DNA of 64,000 nt, taken from positions 33,847 to 97,846 of the forward strand of contig NZ_FOUD01000020.1 in the NCBI RefSeq assembly GCF_900114765.1, given 5' to 3'. How positions within the stretch are numbered: the stretch's first letter is position 1; each line of letters starts with the position of its first letter. The DNA is from Halopseudomonas pachastrellae. GTDB taxonomy: Bacteria > Pseudomonadota > Gammaproteobacteria > Pseudomonadales > Pseudomonadaceae. Below are positions 21,593-30,443 of the stretch, piece by piece. The notes under the pieces were generated by a model. The model saw only the letters and a list, made by a program, of their open reading frames with translations. It ran no database searches and had not been told where the DNA came from. The position numbers and the translations under genes are program-made.

Positions 21593-24042
21593 GTGCTCGG
21601 CTCCGGTTGGGCGACTGGCAATGCGGCTTGCGCAGGCTGGCGGATGCGGGTCAGGCGCAAGGCGTTGAGCACCACCAGCAGTGAACTGACTGACATGCCC
21701 AGGGCCGCAAGAGCCGGGGTGATCATGCCTAGCGCTGCCAGCGGCAGGACCGCAACATTATACAGCGTAGCCCAGCCCAAGTTCTCGATCATGATCGCAC
21801 GGGTGCGCTTGGCAATCTCGATGGCCTGCAGCAGGGCGCCGAGTCGGCTGCCGAGCAGCACCGCATCGGCGCTGGTTTTGGCCAGGTCCGAGGCATTACC
21901 CATGGCGATGGAAATGTCGGCGCTGGCCAGTACCGGTACATCGTTCACGCCATCACCCATCATCAACACTTTTTCACCTGCGCGCTGGCGTTGTTGCACA
22001 TAGGCCAGCTTGTCGTCGGGGCTGGCATTGCCAATTGCCTGTTCAATCTGCAGTTCAGCGGCGACCCGGTCCACCACGCTTTGGTGGTCGCCAGATAGCA
22101 GCACCACATCAAGGCCTCGCTGTTTCAGGCCGCTGATCAGCTCGCCGGCATCGTTACGCAGGCGGTCGTTCAGGCCAAACCAGGCCAGCGGGCCTTGATC
22201 GCCGGCCAGCAGCAGCCACTGACCATCGCCGCTGGGGCGCTCGGGGAGCGGCTGCTGGCTCAGCTCCATGGCGTACTCGGCCTTGCCAATACGCAGGCGC
22301 TGGCCGTCGCACACACCTTCCAGTCCCATGCCGGGCTGGTTGTGGGAGGCGCTGGCTTGGGCGCTGGTGCGGCCAAAAGCGCGAGCGATGGGGTGTTCGG
22401 AGTGGCTTTCGAGCATCTGCGCCCAGCGCAGGGCTTGATCGCTGCTGACGCCGGCAAAGGGCTGGATCTGTTCCAGCGTCATGCGGCCTTCGGTCAGGGT
22501 GCCGGTCTTGTCGAGGATCACCGTCTGCATTTGTGGCAACCCCTCTAACACGTGCCCACGGGTGACCAGCAGACCCAGGCGGTGCAGGCTGCCGGTGGCG
22601 GTGGTGAGCGCTGTAGGCGTGGCGAGCGAGAGGGCGCAGGGACAGGTGGCGACCAGCATGGCCAGTACAATCCAGAAGGCGGTATGGGCGTCTGCCGTCC
22701 ACCACCAGGCACCGCCGACGACCACGGCGGCGAGCAGTACGGTGAGCAAAAAATACTGGGCTACGTCGTCAGCCAGCCGGCCAAGCCTGGGCTTGTCGGA
22801 TTGGGCACGCTCAAGTAGGCGAACGATGGCGGACAGGCGGGTCTGCTCGCCCAGCGCCTCGATGCGCAGTTGTAGTGGGCCTTCGACGTTCAGGGTGCCG
22901 GCAGTGACGCGGTCGCCCGGCTGCTTGGCGATGGGAAGGTATTCGCCGGACAGGGCTGATTCGTCAACACTGCTGGTGCCGCATGCAATCAGCCCGTCAG
23001 CCGGGATGCTTTCTCCGGGTTTGACCTCGACCAGATCTCCGCAGCGCAGCTCTTCCAGCATGATGCGCTGGCGTGACCCGTCTGGTTCGATGCGCAAGGC
23101 GCTGGGCGGCAGCAGGTTGACCAGTCGGGCGGTGCTTTCCACGGTGCGCTGTCGCGCTCGTCGCTCCAGATAACGGCCGGCGAGCAGAAACAGGGCAAAC
23201 ATGGTGACCGAATCGAAATACACCTCGCCCTGGCCGATGAGTGTGGCGTAAATGCCAGCCAGATAGGCACCACCTATGGCCAGCGAAACGGAAACGTCCA
23301 TGCTCAGGCGGCGATTGCGCAAATCGCGTAGGGCGCTCTGAAAGAAGGGCGCGCAGCTGTAGAACACCACAGGTGTGGTCATCAGCAGGCTGGCCCAGCG
23401 CAGCAGATGGGCCATACCTTCGGTCATGTCCTGATCAAACTCGCTGGATAGGGCCATGGTCGCCATCATTACCTGCATGAACATCAACCCGGCCAGTCCG
23501 AGGCGGCGCAGGTAACGGCGATTTTCTTCGGCAATCTGCTCGGAAGCCTTATCCGGCTCGTAAGGATGGGCGTTGTAGCCGATACGGCGCAGGCTGGCGA
23601 GCAGGCTGGAGAGTTTACTGTCTCGCGGGTTCCAGGTCAGGCTGAGGCGTTGGTTGCCCATATTGAGGCTGGCCTCCAGCACGCCGGGTTGGGCGCGCAG
23701 GTGGCGCTCGATCAGCCAGCAGCAGGCGGCGCAACTGATTCCCTCGATCAGCAGGGTGGCTTGTTGACCGTCGCCTTCACTATGCGCGAAGCGCTGCTGC
23801 ACGTCTTCGCGGTCATAGAGTTCCAGCTCATCCTGCAATGCCTGGGGCAGGGCCTCGGGGTTGGCGGATGGCTCGGTACGATGCTGGTAGTAGGAGTCCA
23901 GCCCTGCACTGCTGATTGCCTCGGCAACGGCCTGGCAGCCCGGGCAGCACATGGCGCGCGGTGCGCCGAGCAGCTCAACCGTCCAGGGCGCACCGGCGGG
24001 GACCGGTTCGCCACAGTGATAGCAGGGGGTGGGGTGGGTCAT
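21589..24042 (-). CDS. ccoI: Copper-exporting P1B-type ATPase for cbb3 oxidase assembly
   Basis: 817-residue heavy-metal ATPase (FixI/CcoI). The N-terminus has two extra cysteine pairs (CYHCGE, CCPGCQA) and a metal-binding domain with GISCAACC. Eight membrane helices include the CPC metal site (TCPCALSLATPTAL). Catalytic motifs are DKTGTLTEG (phosphorylated Asp), the nucleotide-binding SEHPIARAF, and GDGVNDVPVL. It moves copper to the periplasmic side for the CcoN active site. It lies in the ccoGHIS order, 7 bases after ccoH. Confidence 0.95.
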   Translation of the reverse strand: MTHPTPCYHCGEPVPAGAPWTVELLGAPRAMCCPGCQAVAEAISSAGLDSYYQHRTEPSANPEALPQALQDELELYDREDVQQRFAHSEGDGQQATLLIEGISCAACCWLIERHLRAQPGVLEASLNMGNQRLSLTWNPRDSKLSSLLASLRRIGYNAHPYEPDKASEQIAEENRRYLRRLGLAGLMFMQVMMATMALSSEFDQDMTEGMAHLLRWASLLMTTPVVFYSCAPFFQSALRDLRNRRLSMDVSVSLAIGGAYLAGIYATLIGQGEVYFDSVTMFALFLLAGRYLERRARQRTVESTARLVNLLPPSALRIEPDGSRQRIMLEELRCGDLVEVKPGESIPADGLIACGTSSVDESALSGEYLPIAKQPGDRVTAGTLNVEGPLQLRIEALGEQTRLSAIVRLLERAQSDKPRLGRLADDVAQYFLLTVLLAAVVVGGAWWWTADAHTAFWIVLAMLVATCPCALSLATPTALTTATGSLHRLGLLVTRGHVLEGLPQMQTVILDKTGTLTEGRMTLEQIQPFAGVSSDQALRWAQMLESHSEHPIARAFGRTSAQASASHNQPGMGLEGVCDGQRLRIGKAEYAMELSQQPLPERPSGDGQWLLLAGDQGPLAWFGLNDRLRNDAGELISGLKQRGLDVVLLSGDHQSVVDRVAAELQIEQAIGNASPDDKLAYVQQRQRAGEKVLMMGDGVNDVPVLASADISIAMGNASDLAKTSADAVLLGSRLGALLQAIEIAKRTRAIMIENLGWATLYNVAVLPLAALGMITPALAALGMSVSSLLVVLNALRLTRIRQPAQAALPVAQPEPST

Positions 24043-24049
24043 GCGCGAA

Positions 24050-24565
24050 TCAGTGGGCGCTCAGCTGGTAACGTTGGTCGCTGCCAAGCTGCAGCTCGCC
24101 GGTCAGGCGCCAGCCGCCTTCACCGGGCTTGTCAGGATCGCTCAGCTCGATATAGCGACGACCTTCAATCTGCTTTTCCAGCTGGCCGGTGTACGTGTTG
24201 CCGCTGATCTGGCGCAGCGTCACCGTGCGGTCGCGGGAGGCGTGTGTCGGGGAGATCAGATCCAGCGTCAGGCTGCGCGGCAGGGCGGGCAGGTCGCCCT
24301 CCAGCTGCAGGCTGATATCGCCGGTAACCGAGTCCACTGCAAAGTTGGCGGCGATGCCCATGTCGCGCGCATGGTGATCGCGGTCCAGGGTCATGTTGAT
24401 CGCCTTGCCTTCGCTGTAGTAGTTGTCGCGCACCAGGCTGTCCGGATTCATAGTCGCCACCAGTAGCAGGCCGATGCCGATGAAGACGGCAAAGGCCAGG
24501 ATGGCGATGATGAACCAGGCCCAGATTTGCTTGTACCAGGGCGATTGCGAAGGGTCGTGCGTCAT
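24050..24565 (-). CDS. ccoH: cbb3 oxidase assembly protein CcoH
   Basis: FixH-family protein of 171 residues with one N-terminal membrane helix (WAWFIIAILAFAVFIGIGLLLVA) and a periplasmic Ig-like domain containing DNYYSEGKAINMTLDRD, the conserved segment. The ATG at 24565 is preceded by AGGAAG; an ATG six codons earlier (24583) overlaps the ccoG stop and is a possible alternative. It acts with CcoI in copper insertion and cbb3 stability. Confidence 0.9.
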   Translation of the reverse strand: MTHDPSQSPWYKQIWAWFIIAILAFAVFIGIGLLLVATMNPDSLVRDNYYSEGKAINMTLDRDHHARDMGIAANFAVDSVTGDISLQLEGDLPALPRSLTLDLISPTHASRDRTVTLRQISGNTYTGQLEKQIEGRRYIELSDPDKPGEGGWRLTGELQLGSDQRYQLSAH

Positions 24566-24582
24566 GGATCTTCCTGTGCTCA

Positions 24583-25992
24583 TCAGCGTACCTGCGGTGC
24601 CATGAAGCGACTTTCTGCCTCGGCCTGCACGCTGTCATCGTCTTCAGCGGTGACCACAAAGGTGATCGGTATGTTGGTCGCGCCGTTCAGCGCGCCCGGG
24701 TCCATATGAATGTTGACCGGCAGTTCCAGCTTGCGACTTGGCGCAACGGTTAAGCGATTGTCTGGCAGCTGCAGCTGCAGCGCCGGGTGGCCGCTGACGT
24801 CGATTGCGTAGGTGCGCTCGGTCTGACCCTTGTTGAAAATTTTGACAATGTACACGTTCTCAATGTCACCGGCACGGGTTTCTCTATACAGAACGTTTCG
24901 ATCTCGCTCGATATCCAGCGATACCTGAGCCAGGTTGCCGACGGTGATGATAAACATCACGATCATGGTGACCAGAGCCGCGCCATAGCCCAGCAGGCGA
25001 GGGCGCAGCCAGTGGGTCTTCTTGCCTTCGAGCTCGTGCTCGGTGGTATAGCGAATCAGACCGCGCGGGTACTCCATCTTATCCATGACCTCGTTGCAGG
25101 CATCTACGCAGGCTGCGCAGCCGATGCATTCGTACTGCAGTCCGTGACGGATATCGATGCCGGTCGGGCACACCTGCACGCAGATGTTACAGTCGATGCA
25201 ATCGCCTTTGCCGACCTCGGCCGGATCGACGCCTTTTTTGCGGGCGCCACGCGGCTCGCCGCGTTTGGCGTCATAGGACACGATCAGGGTGTCAGCGTCG
25301 AACATCACGCTCTGAAAGCGCGCGTAGGGGCACATGTGAAAGCACACCTGCTCGCGCAGCCAGCCAGCGTTTATGTAAGTAGCGGCGGTGAAGAAGAACA
25401 CCCAGAACGCGGCCCAGCCGGCAATTTGCAGGGTGAACAGGTCTGCTACCAGTCCGCGGATGGGGGTGAAGTAGCCGACAAAGGTAATGGCGGTGAGCAC
25501 CGACACAAACAGCCAGATGGCGTGCTTGGCGCTGCGGCGCAGAAACTTGTTGACGCTCATGGGCGCCTTGTCGAGCTTGATGCGTGCATTGCGCTCACCT
25601 TCGGTGATGCGCTCTGCCCACATGAAAATCCAGGTCCACACTGTTTGGGGGCAGGTGTAGCCGCACCAGACGCGGCCGGCGAACACGGTAATAAAGAACA
25701 GGCCAAAGGCGCAAATGATCAGCAGGAAGGACAGCAGGAAGAAGTCCTGTGGCTGGAAGGTTGCGCCAAAGATGTGGAACTGGCGGGCGGGCAGATCCCA
25801 GAGCACTGCCTGACGGTCGCCCCACGGCAGCCAGACCGTGCCGAAGTACAGCAGAAACAGTGCAGCTACGCCGGCCAGGCGTACGTTCATGAACAGGCCC
25901 TTGTAGGAGCGGGTCTGGATCTTCTGGCGTTTGGCGTAGAGGTCGTAGGTTTCGACCTTGGGTGTTACATCTCGGACGGGGATTTTGCTCAT
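24583..25992 (-). CDS. ccoG: cbb3 oxidase assembly ferredoxin-like protein CcoG
   Basis: 469-residue membrane iron-sulfur protein (RdxA/FixG family) that acts as a cupric reductase for oxidase assembly. It has about five membrane helices, Cys-containing loops (CGYTCPQTVW, CFHMCPYARFQ), two 4Fe-4S ferredoxin motifs (CIDCNICVQVCP and CIGCAACVDAC), and a C-terminal Ig-like periplasmic domain. The ATG at 25992 gives MSKIPVRDV; twenty upstream codons look non-coding. A terminator after ccoP suggests that ccoGHIS has its own promoter in 25993-26150. Confidence 0.94.
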   Translation of the reverse strand: MSKIPVRDVTPKVETYDLYAKRQKIQTRSYKGLFMNVRLAGVAALFLLYFGTVWLPWGDRQAVLWDLPARQFHIFGATFQPQDFFLLSFLLIICAFGLFFITVFAGRVWCGYTCPQTVWTWIFMWAERITEGERNARIKLDKAPMSVNKFLRRSAKHAIWLFVSVLTAITFVGYFTPIRGLVADLFTLQIAGWAAFWVFFFTAATYINAGWLREQVCFHMCPYARFQSVMFDADTLIVSYDAKRGEPRGARKKGVDPAEVGKGDCIDCNICVQVCPTGIDIRHGLQYECIGCAACVDACNEVMDKMEYPRGLIRYTTEHELEGKKTHWLRPRLLGYGAALVTMIVMFIITVGNLAQVSLDIERDRNVLYRETRAGDIENVYIVKIFNKGQTERTYAIDVSGHPALQLQLPDNRLTVAPSRKLELPVNIHMDPGALNGATNIPITFVVTAEDDDSVQAEAESRFMAPQVR

Positions 25993-26152
25993 GGTCAGAC
26001 TAACCCTATCAGGCGGAAGGGGTGCACGGCGACTGGCCTCTCGTAGGGACAATCTTTGCCGCTAAGCTGATGCGCGATGCAGTTCGCGCACTTTCTCAAT
26101 ATTCAAAATAGACCTCTTGGTCTGCTGCCACAATGCGACAGGTAGTCGCGTC

Positions 26153-26184
26153 AAAAAAAACGGGGAGACCACTGGCCTCCCCGT
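26153..26184 (-). terminator. Rho-independent terminator after ccoP
   Basis: On the minus strand the stem CGGGGAG / CTCCCCG is followed by eight T residues (A-run at 26153-26160). It separates ccoNOQP from ccoG. Confidence 0.85.
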
Positions 26185-26210
26185 TGGGTACTGCAAACCA
26201 CTGCTGCGGC

Positions 26211-27101
26211 TTACTGCTCGTCTTGGTGGGACAGGCTGTAAACGTAGGAGGCCAGCATGTGGATCTTGTCTTCACCCAGGTGAGCCTGTGTCGGCATGTG
26301 GCCGTTACGACCATAACGCACAGTCTGCTGAACCTGCAGGAAGCTGGAGCCATACAGCCAGATGTCATCGGTCAGGTTGGGCGCACCCAGTTGCTGGTTG
26401 CCCTTGCCATCCGGGCCGTGGCAGACCGCACAGGTGTTGGTGTAGGTGGTTTGGCCTGCGGCCAGATCAACGTTCTCGGTTTCCAGGCCGGACAGACTGC
26501 GGACATAGCCGGAGACGTTGCGAACGCCATCTTCACCGATAACCGCAAGCCATGCAGGCATGGCTGCCTGACGGCCTCCACGCAGGGTGGTCTTGATGGT
26601 TTCCGGGTCGCCGCCGTACAGCCAATCGTTGTCGGTCAGGTTCGGGAAGCCGAAGGCGCCGCGGGCGTCGGAGCCGTGGCAGACCGAGCAGTTGGTGGCA
26701 AACAGACGTTGGCCGATGGCAACGGCCTCAGGGTCTTTGGCAACTTCTTCTACCGGCATGGCAGAGTACTTGGCAAAGATCGGGGCAAAGGCTTCTTCGG
26801 CCTTGGCCACTTCTGCTTCGTACTGGCTTTCCTGAGTCCAGTTCAGGTAGCCGGGCCATTTGCCTAGACCCGGGAACAGGAACAGGTAGATGGCGCCGAA
26901 TACCATGGTGCCGATGAACAGCACGAACCACCAGCGGGGCAGCGGGTTGTCGAACTCTTCAATGCCGTCAAAGCTATGGCCCAGGGTTTCTTCGGTCTGT
27001 TCCTTGCGTTGGCCCTTGCGGGTCGCCAGCAGCAGCCAGAGGATGAGGCCCAGGCAGGTCAGGGTCAGGACAACAATGTACCCGCTCCAGAAATTAGTCA
27101 T
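26211..27101 (-). CDS. ccoP: cbb3 cytochrome oxidase di-heme subunit CcoP
   Basis: 296-residue diheme cytochrome c subunit that brings electrons into the oxidase. Two membrane helices lie in the first 80 residues ([20 protein letters not shown] and [20 protein letters not shown]). Two c-type heme sites follow, CSVCH and CAVCH, with methionine-containing ligand segments ([14 protein letters not shown]). The start overlaps the ccoQ stop by one base. A terminator follows. Confidence 0.96.
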   Translation of the reverse strand: MTNFWSGYIVVLTLTCLGLILWLLLATRKGQRKEQTEETLGHSFDGIEEFDNPLPRWWFVLFIGTMVFGAIYLFLFPGLGKWPGYLNWTQESQYEAEVAKAEEAFAPIFAKYSAMPVEEVAKDPEAVAIGQRLFATNCSVCHGSDARGAFGFPNLTDNDWLYGGDPETIKTTLRGGRQAAMPAWLAVIGEDGVRNVSGYVRSLSGLETENVDLAAGQTTYTNTCAVCHGPDGKGNQQLGAPNLTDDIWLYGSSFLQVQQTVRYGRNGHMPTQAHLGEDKIHMLASYVYSLSHQDEQ

Positions 27102-27289
27102 TACTTGTCACTCCTAGCATCTTTGTGCTGCTCACCGGAGGCCTTGTCGTCCTCTTCGTCCGCGAAGGGCAGCTGGGCTGCCTCATCGAAGTCCTTCTTC
27201 TTGGACGCACTGTAGGCCCAGATCACGACGCCGACGAAGGCGACAAACGCGAATACTGTGCCAAGGCCTCGGAGAGTATTGATATCCAT
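27101..27289 (-). CDS. ccoQ: cbb3 oxidase small subunit CcoQ
   Basis: 62-residue single-span membrane protein with helix [15 protein letters not shown] followed by a charged tail, the usual CcoQ layout. It stabilises the cbb3 complex. It sits 6 bases after ccoO and overlaps ccoP by one base (TAATG). Confidence 0.9.
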   Translation of the reverse strand: MDINTLRGLGTVFAFVAFVGVVIWAYSASKKKDFDEAAQLPFADEEDDKASGEQHKDARSDK

Positions 27290-27295
27290 GGTTGC

Positions 27296-27904
27296 TTACC
27301 GATCCGACAGGACAGTGCCAAGGTGTTGCAGGTAGGCAATCAGAGCATCCATTTCGGATACGCCCTTGACTGCTTCCTGAGCACCGGCGATGTCTTCATC
27401 GGTGTAAGGAACGCCCAGAGTACGCAGCACTTCCATCTTGCGGGCGGTGTGCTTGCCATCAAGCACGCCATCCTGCAGCCAGGGGAAGGCTGGCATCTTG
27501 GATTCCGGCACCACGTCCTGAGGCTTGATCAGGTGAGCGCGGTGCCAGTCGTCGGAGTAACGACCGCCAACACGGGCCAGGTCCGGACCGGTGCGCTTGG
27601 AGCCCCACAGGAAGGGGTGTTCCCAGACGCTTTCGCCGGCAACCGAGTAGTGACCGTAACGCTCGGTCTCGGCACGGAACGGACGGATCATCTGCGAATG
27701 GCAGCCAACGCAGCCTTCGCGGATATAGATGTCGCGACCTTCCAGCTCCACTGCGGTGTACGGGCGCAGGCCCTCCACCGGCTCGGTGGTTTCCGGCTGG
27801 AAGAACAGCGGTACGATTTGAACAAGGCCGCCGAAGCTGATGGCAAACACCATCAGAAAGATCATCAGGCCAAGATTTTTTTCTACTGTTTCATGCAGTT
27901 TCAT
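27296..27904 (-). CDS. ccoO: cbb3 oxidase mono-heme subunit CcoO
   Basis: 202-residue membrane-anchored cytochrome c. One N-terminal helix ([20 protein letters not shown]) is followed by the heme-binding CVGCH in [14 protein letters not shown] and the methionine-ligand region [10 protein letters not shown]. It takes electrons from CcoP and passes them to CcoN. It lies 12 bases after ccoN. Confidence 0.96.
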   Translation of the reverse strand: MKLHETVEKNLGLMIFLMVFAISFGGLVQIVPLFFQPETTEPVEGLRPYTAVELEGRDIYIREGCVGCHSQMIRPFRAETERYGHYSVAGESVWEHPFLWGSKRTGPDLARVGGRYSDDWHRAHLIKPQDVVPESKMPAFPWLQDGVLDGKHTARKMEVLRTLGVPYTDEDIAGAQEAVKGVSEMDALIAYLQHLGTVLSDR

Positions 27905-27916
27905 TTAGCACATCCC

Positions 27917-29344
27917 TCAGGCAGTCTGGGCCGCAGCTTCGAGTTGAGCTGCTTTGCTGTGGCGCACGGTGCGCCATACGTTGTAAGCCATCAGCAACAT
28001 GCCGAGCAGGAAGAAGGCACCGCCGATTGCACGGACGATGAAGCCCGGGTGGCTGGCTTCCAGCGCCTCGACGAAGGAGTAGGTCGGGGTGCCGTCAACG
28101 TTGACTGCGCGCCACATCAGGCCCTGAGTGATGCCGTTGACCCACATGGCCACGATGTACAGCACGGTGCCGATAGTCGCCAGCCAGAAGTGAGCATTGA
28201 TCAGCGCAGTGCTGTACATGGCTTCACGACCGAACACTTTCGGGATCAGGTGGTACAGCGAACCGATGGAGATCATGGCAACCCAGCCCAGAGCACCAGC
28301 GTGTACGTGACCAATGGTCCAGTCGGTGTAGTGGGACAGCGCGTTCACGGTCTTGATGGCCATCATTGGACCTTCGAAGGTGGACATGCCGTAGAACGCC
28401 AGCGCGACAACCAGGAAGCGCAGGATCGGGTCGGTACGCAGTTTGTGCCAGGCGCCGGACAGGGTCATCATGCCGTTGATCATGCCGCCCCAGGAGGGTG
28501 CCAGCAGGATCAGGGACATCACCATACCCAGGGACTGAGCCCAGTCAGGCAGAGCGGTGTAGTGCAGGTGGTGCGGACCGGCCCAGATGTAGATGGCGAT
28601 CAGCGCCCAGAAGTGCACGATGGACAGGCGATAGGAATAGATCGGACGCTCAGCCTGCTTGGGTACGAAGTAGTACATCATGCCAAGGAAGCCGGCGGTC
28701 AGGAAGAAACCAACTGCGTTGTGGCCGTACCACCATTGCACCATCGCATCGGTGGCACCGGAGTACATCGAGTAGGACTTGGTCAGGGTAACCGGCATCG
28801 CCATGCTGTTGACGATGTGCAGTACCGCAACGGTGATGATAAAGCCACCGAAGAACCAGTTGCCCACGTAGATGTGCTTCATCTTACGCTTCATGATGGT
28901 GCCGAAGAACACCAGCGCGTAGCTCACCCACACAACCGCGATCAGGATGTCGATTGGCCATTCCAGCTCAGCGTATTCCTTGCTGCTGGTCAGGCCCATG
29001 GGCAGAGTGATCGCCGCGAGAACGATAACCGCTTGCCAACCCCAGAAGGTGAAAGCAGCGAGGCCATCGGAGACCAGGCGGGCCTGCGTCGTGCGCTGGA
29101 CCACATAGTAGGAGGTAGCGAACAGGGCACATCCGCCAAAGGCGAAGATGACCGCGTTAGTGTGCAACGGACGCAGACGTCCGAAGGTAGTCCACGGCAA
29201 GCCAAAGTTCAGTTCAGGCCAGACCAGTTGGGACGCAATAAAGACGCCCATGGCCATGCCCACGATACCCCAGACCACCGTCATGACGGCGAACTGGCGT
29301 ACCACCTTATAGTTATAGGCTGTCGGAGTGGTAGCTGTGCTCAT
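27917..29344 (-). CDS. ccoN: cbb3 cytochrome oxidase catalytic subunit CcoN
   Basis: 475-residue, about 12-helix heme-copper oxidase subunit, the high-affinity terminal oxidase for low oxygen. Conserved histidine segments include [39 protein letters not shown] and [14 protein letters not shown]. The ATG at 29344 begins the family N-terminus (Ala/Thr-rich, then [16 protein letters not shown]). Only one ccoNOQP set is present here, whereas several pseudomonads have two in tandem. A candidate Anr site lies 78-91 bases upstream. Confidence 0.97.
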   Translation of the reverse strand: MSTATTPTAYNYKVVRQFAVMTVVWGIVGMAMGVFIASQLVWPELNFGLPWTTFGRLRPLHTNAVIFAFGGCALFATSYYVVQRTTQARLVSDGLAAFTFWGWQAVIVLAAITLPMGLTSSKEYAELEWPIDILIAVVWVSYALVFFGTIMKRKMKHIYVGNWFFGGFIITVAVLHIVNSMAMPVTLTKSYSMYSGATDAMVQWWYGHNAVGFFLTAGFLGMMYYFVPKQAERPIYSYRLSIVHFWALIAIYIWAGPHHLHYTALPDWAQSLGMVMSLILLAPSWGGMINGMMTLSGAWHKLRTDPILRFLVVALAFYGMSTFEGPMMAIKTVNALSHYTDWTIGHVHAGALGWVAMISIGSLYHLIPKVFGREAMYSTALINAHFWLATIGTVLYIVAMWVNGITQGLMWRAVNVDGTPTYSFVEALEASHPGFIVRAIGGAFFLLGMLLMAYNVWRTVRHSKAAQLEAAAQTA

Positions 29345-29393
29345 GCGAGATTCCACGGATAGCAGTTGGTTTATTGGGTTTAAAGCGCTGGCA

Positions 29394-29435
29394 AGTATGA
29401 GGAAAGCCCGCGCGCATTGCAATGACATAGGTCAG
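29394..29435 (-). promoter_or_regulatory. Candidate Anr-activated promoter of ccoNOQP
   Basis: On the minus strand CTGACCTATGTCAT (29422-29435) keeps the inner palindrome TGAC-N4-GTCA of the FNR/Anr site TTGATnnnnATCAA but has changed outer bases. A possible -10 hexamer CATACT lies at 29394-29399. A start near 29388 would put the site about 40 bases upstream, the class II FNR position. Anr control of cbb3 genes is known in Pseudomonas; the site itself is inferred. Confidence 0.45.
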
Positions 29436-29680
29436 TGTCGGGATGCGTCGCAAAGCCCTTCAAAGGCTTGAAACGGCGAGAATTTTGCTCTTGTATGGCC
29501 TGCTCGCCATGGCCCCACCAGGGTGGTTGCCCGAGATAGCTTCACCGCTAGCGCGTCGGAGAGACAAACGTCGGGACAGGGTTCAGACTAGCCCTCTACC
29601 AGGGTTATGTGAAGGTGCTGCAGGGCGCAGTTTATGTGACATCGTGTCGCAGCGTACGGATCTATATAAAGGAAGGTGTT

Positions 29681-30307
29681 ATGCAATCAGTGCTGACCGA
29701 CCAGCCAGCCGGCGAGCCCAGAGCAACGCTGCTGCTGGCCCATGGCGCCGGCGCGCCGATGGACAGCCCGTTTATGACGCAGCTGGCGGCGGCGCTGTCG
29801 ACCCGGGGGATCAAGGTGGTGCGCTTTGAGTTTCCCTATATGGCGGCGCGCCGGGAGGATGGCCGCAAGCGCCCACCCAACCCGATGCCGGTGCTGGAGC
29901 AATGCATGCGCGAACTGGCCGCAGAGATCTCCGGGCCTTTGTTTCTGGCCGGCAAGTCGATGGGCGCGCGCGTGGCCAGTCAGCTCGCTGCAGAGGTGGG
30001 CGCGGCAGGCTTTATCTGCTTTGGCTATCCGTTTCACCCGCCCGGCAAGCCCGAGCGTACCCGTATTGAACATCTGCAGCAGATCGGCTGCCCGGGGCTG
30101 ATTGTACAGGGCACCCGCGACCCCTTTGGCAAGCCGGAGGAGGTCGCGGCCTATCCGCTGGCCCCCGCGCTGCAGTTGCACTGGCTGGATAGCGGTGAGC
30201 ACGACTTCCGCCCGCTGAAAGCCAGCGGACGGACTCAGCAGATGCTGATAGAGGAAGCGGCGGGGGTAGCGGCGGCGTTTATGGTGCAGGCTTTGGCTAG
30301 AAGCTAG
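29681..30307 (+). CDS. Alpha/beta hydrolase (KANL3/Tex30-like)
   Basis: 208-residue protein with the oxyanion-type motif LLLAHGAGAPMDSPFM near residue 17, the nucleophile elbow LAGKSMGARVA (Ser in GKSMG), and late Asp and His segments (VQGTRDPFG, SGEHDFRPL). This matches the small KANL3/Tex30 hydrolases common in proteobacteria. Substrate unknown. AAGGAAGG lies 5 bases before the ATG. The stop codon TAG lies inside a GCTAGAA heptanucleotide array, so repeat-number changes would alter the last residues. The 336-base gap to ccoN holds the divergent promoters and no evident gene. Confidence 0.8.
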   Translation: MQSVLTDQPAGEPRATLLLAHGAGAPMDSPFMTQLAAALSTRGIKVVRFEFPYMAARREDGRKRPPNPMPVLEQCMRELAAEISGPLFLAGKSMGARVASQLAAEVGAAGFICFGYPFHPPGKPERTRIEHLQQIGCPGLIVQGTRDPFGKPEEVAAYPLAPALQLHWLDSGEHDFRPLKASGRTQQMLIEEAAGVAAAFMVQALARS

Positions 30308-30425
30308 AAGCTAGAAGCTAGAAGCTAGAAGCTAGAAGCCTCAAGCTAAAAGCAAAAAGCAAAAAGCAAAAAGCCCAAACTGTCTTGCTTGCAGCTTGCA
30401 GCTTGCAGCTTGCAGCTTGCAGCTC
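30296..30425. repeat. Facing heptanucleotide repeat arrays
   Basis: Six perfect GCTAGAA units (30296-30337) are followed by GCCTCAA, GCTAAAA, three GCAAAAA units (30352-30372) and GCCCAAA, all in the same 7-base phase. After a short spacer come five GCTTGCA units (30387-30421). The two outer arrays are imperfect inverted copies (AAGCTAG against AAGCTGC), so the region can fold into a long hairpin between the convergent hydrolase and chemoreceptor genes. Confidence 0.9.
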
Positions 30426-30443
30426 GCCGCACAGCGGCGACCC

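Noticed and set aside
27125..29362. 745-codon open frame on the plus strand opposite ccoN and ccoO
   Set aside because: Antisense shadow: the minus strand encodes full, conserved CcoN, CcoO and CcoQ; the plus-strand product is His/Gln-rich and has no domain.
29443..29829. 128-codon frame upstream of the hydrolase
   Set aside because: It overlaps the promoter region and the hydrolase in another frame; Arg-rich product without a motif.
30296..30425. Possible CRISPR-like short repeats
   Set aside because: They are perfect 7-base tandem units without spacers.
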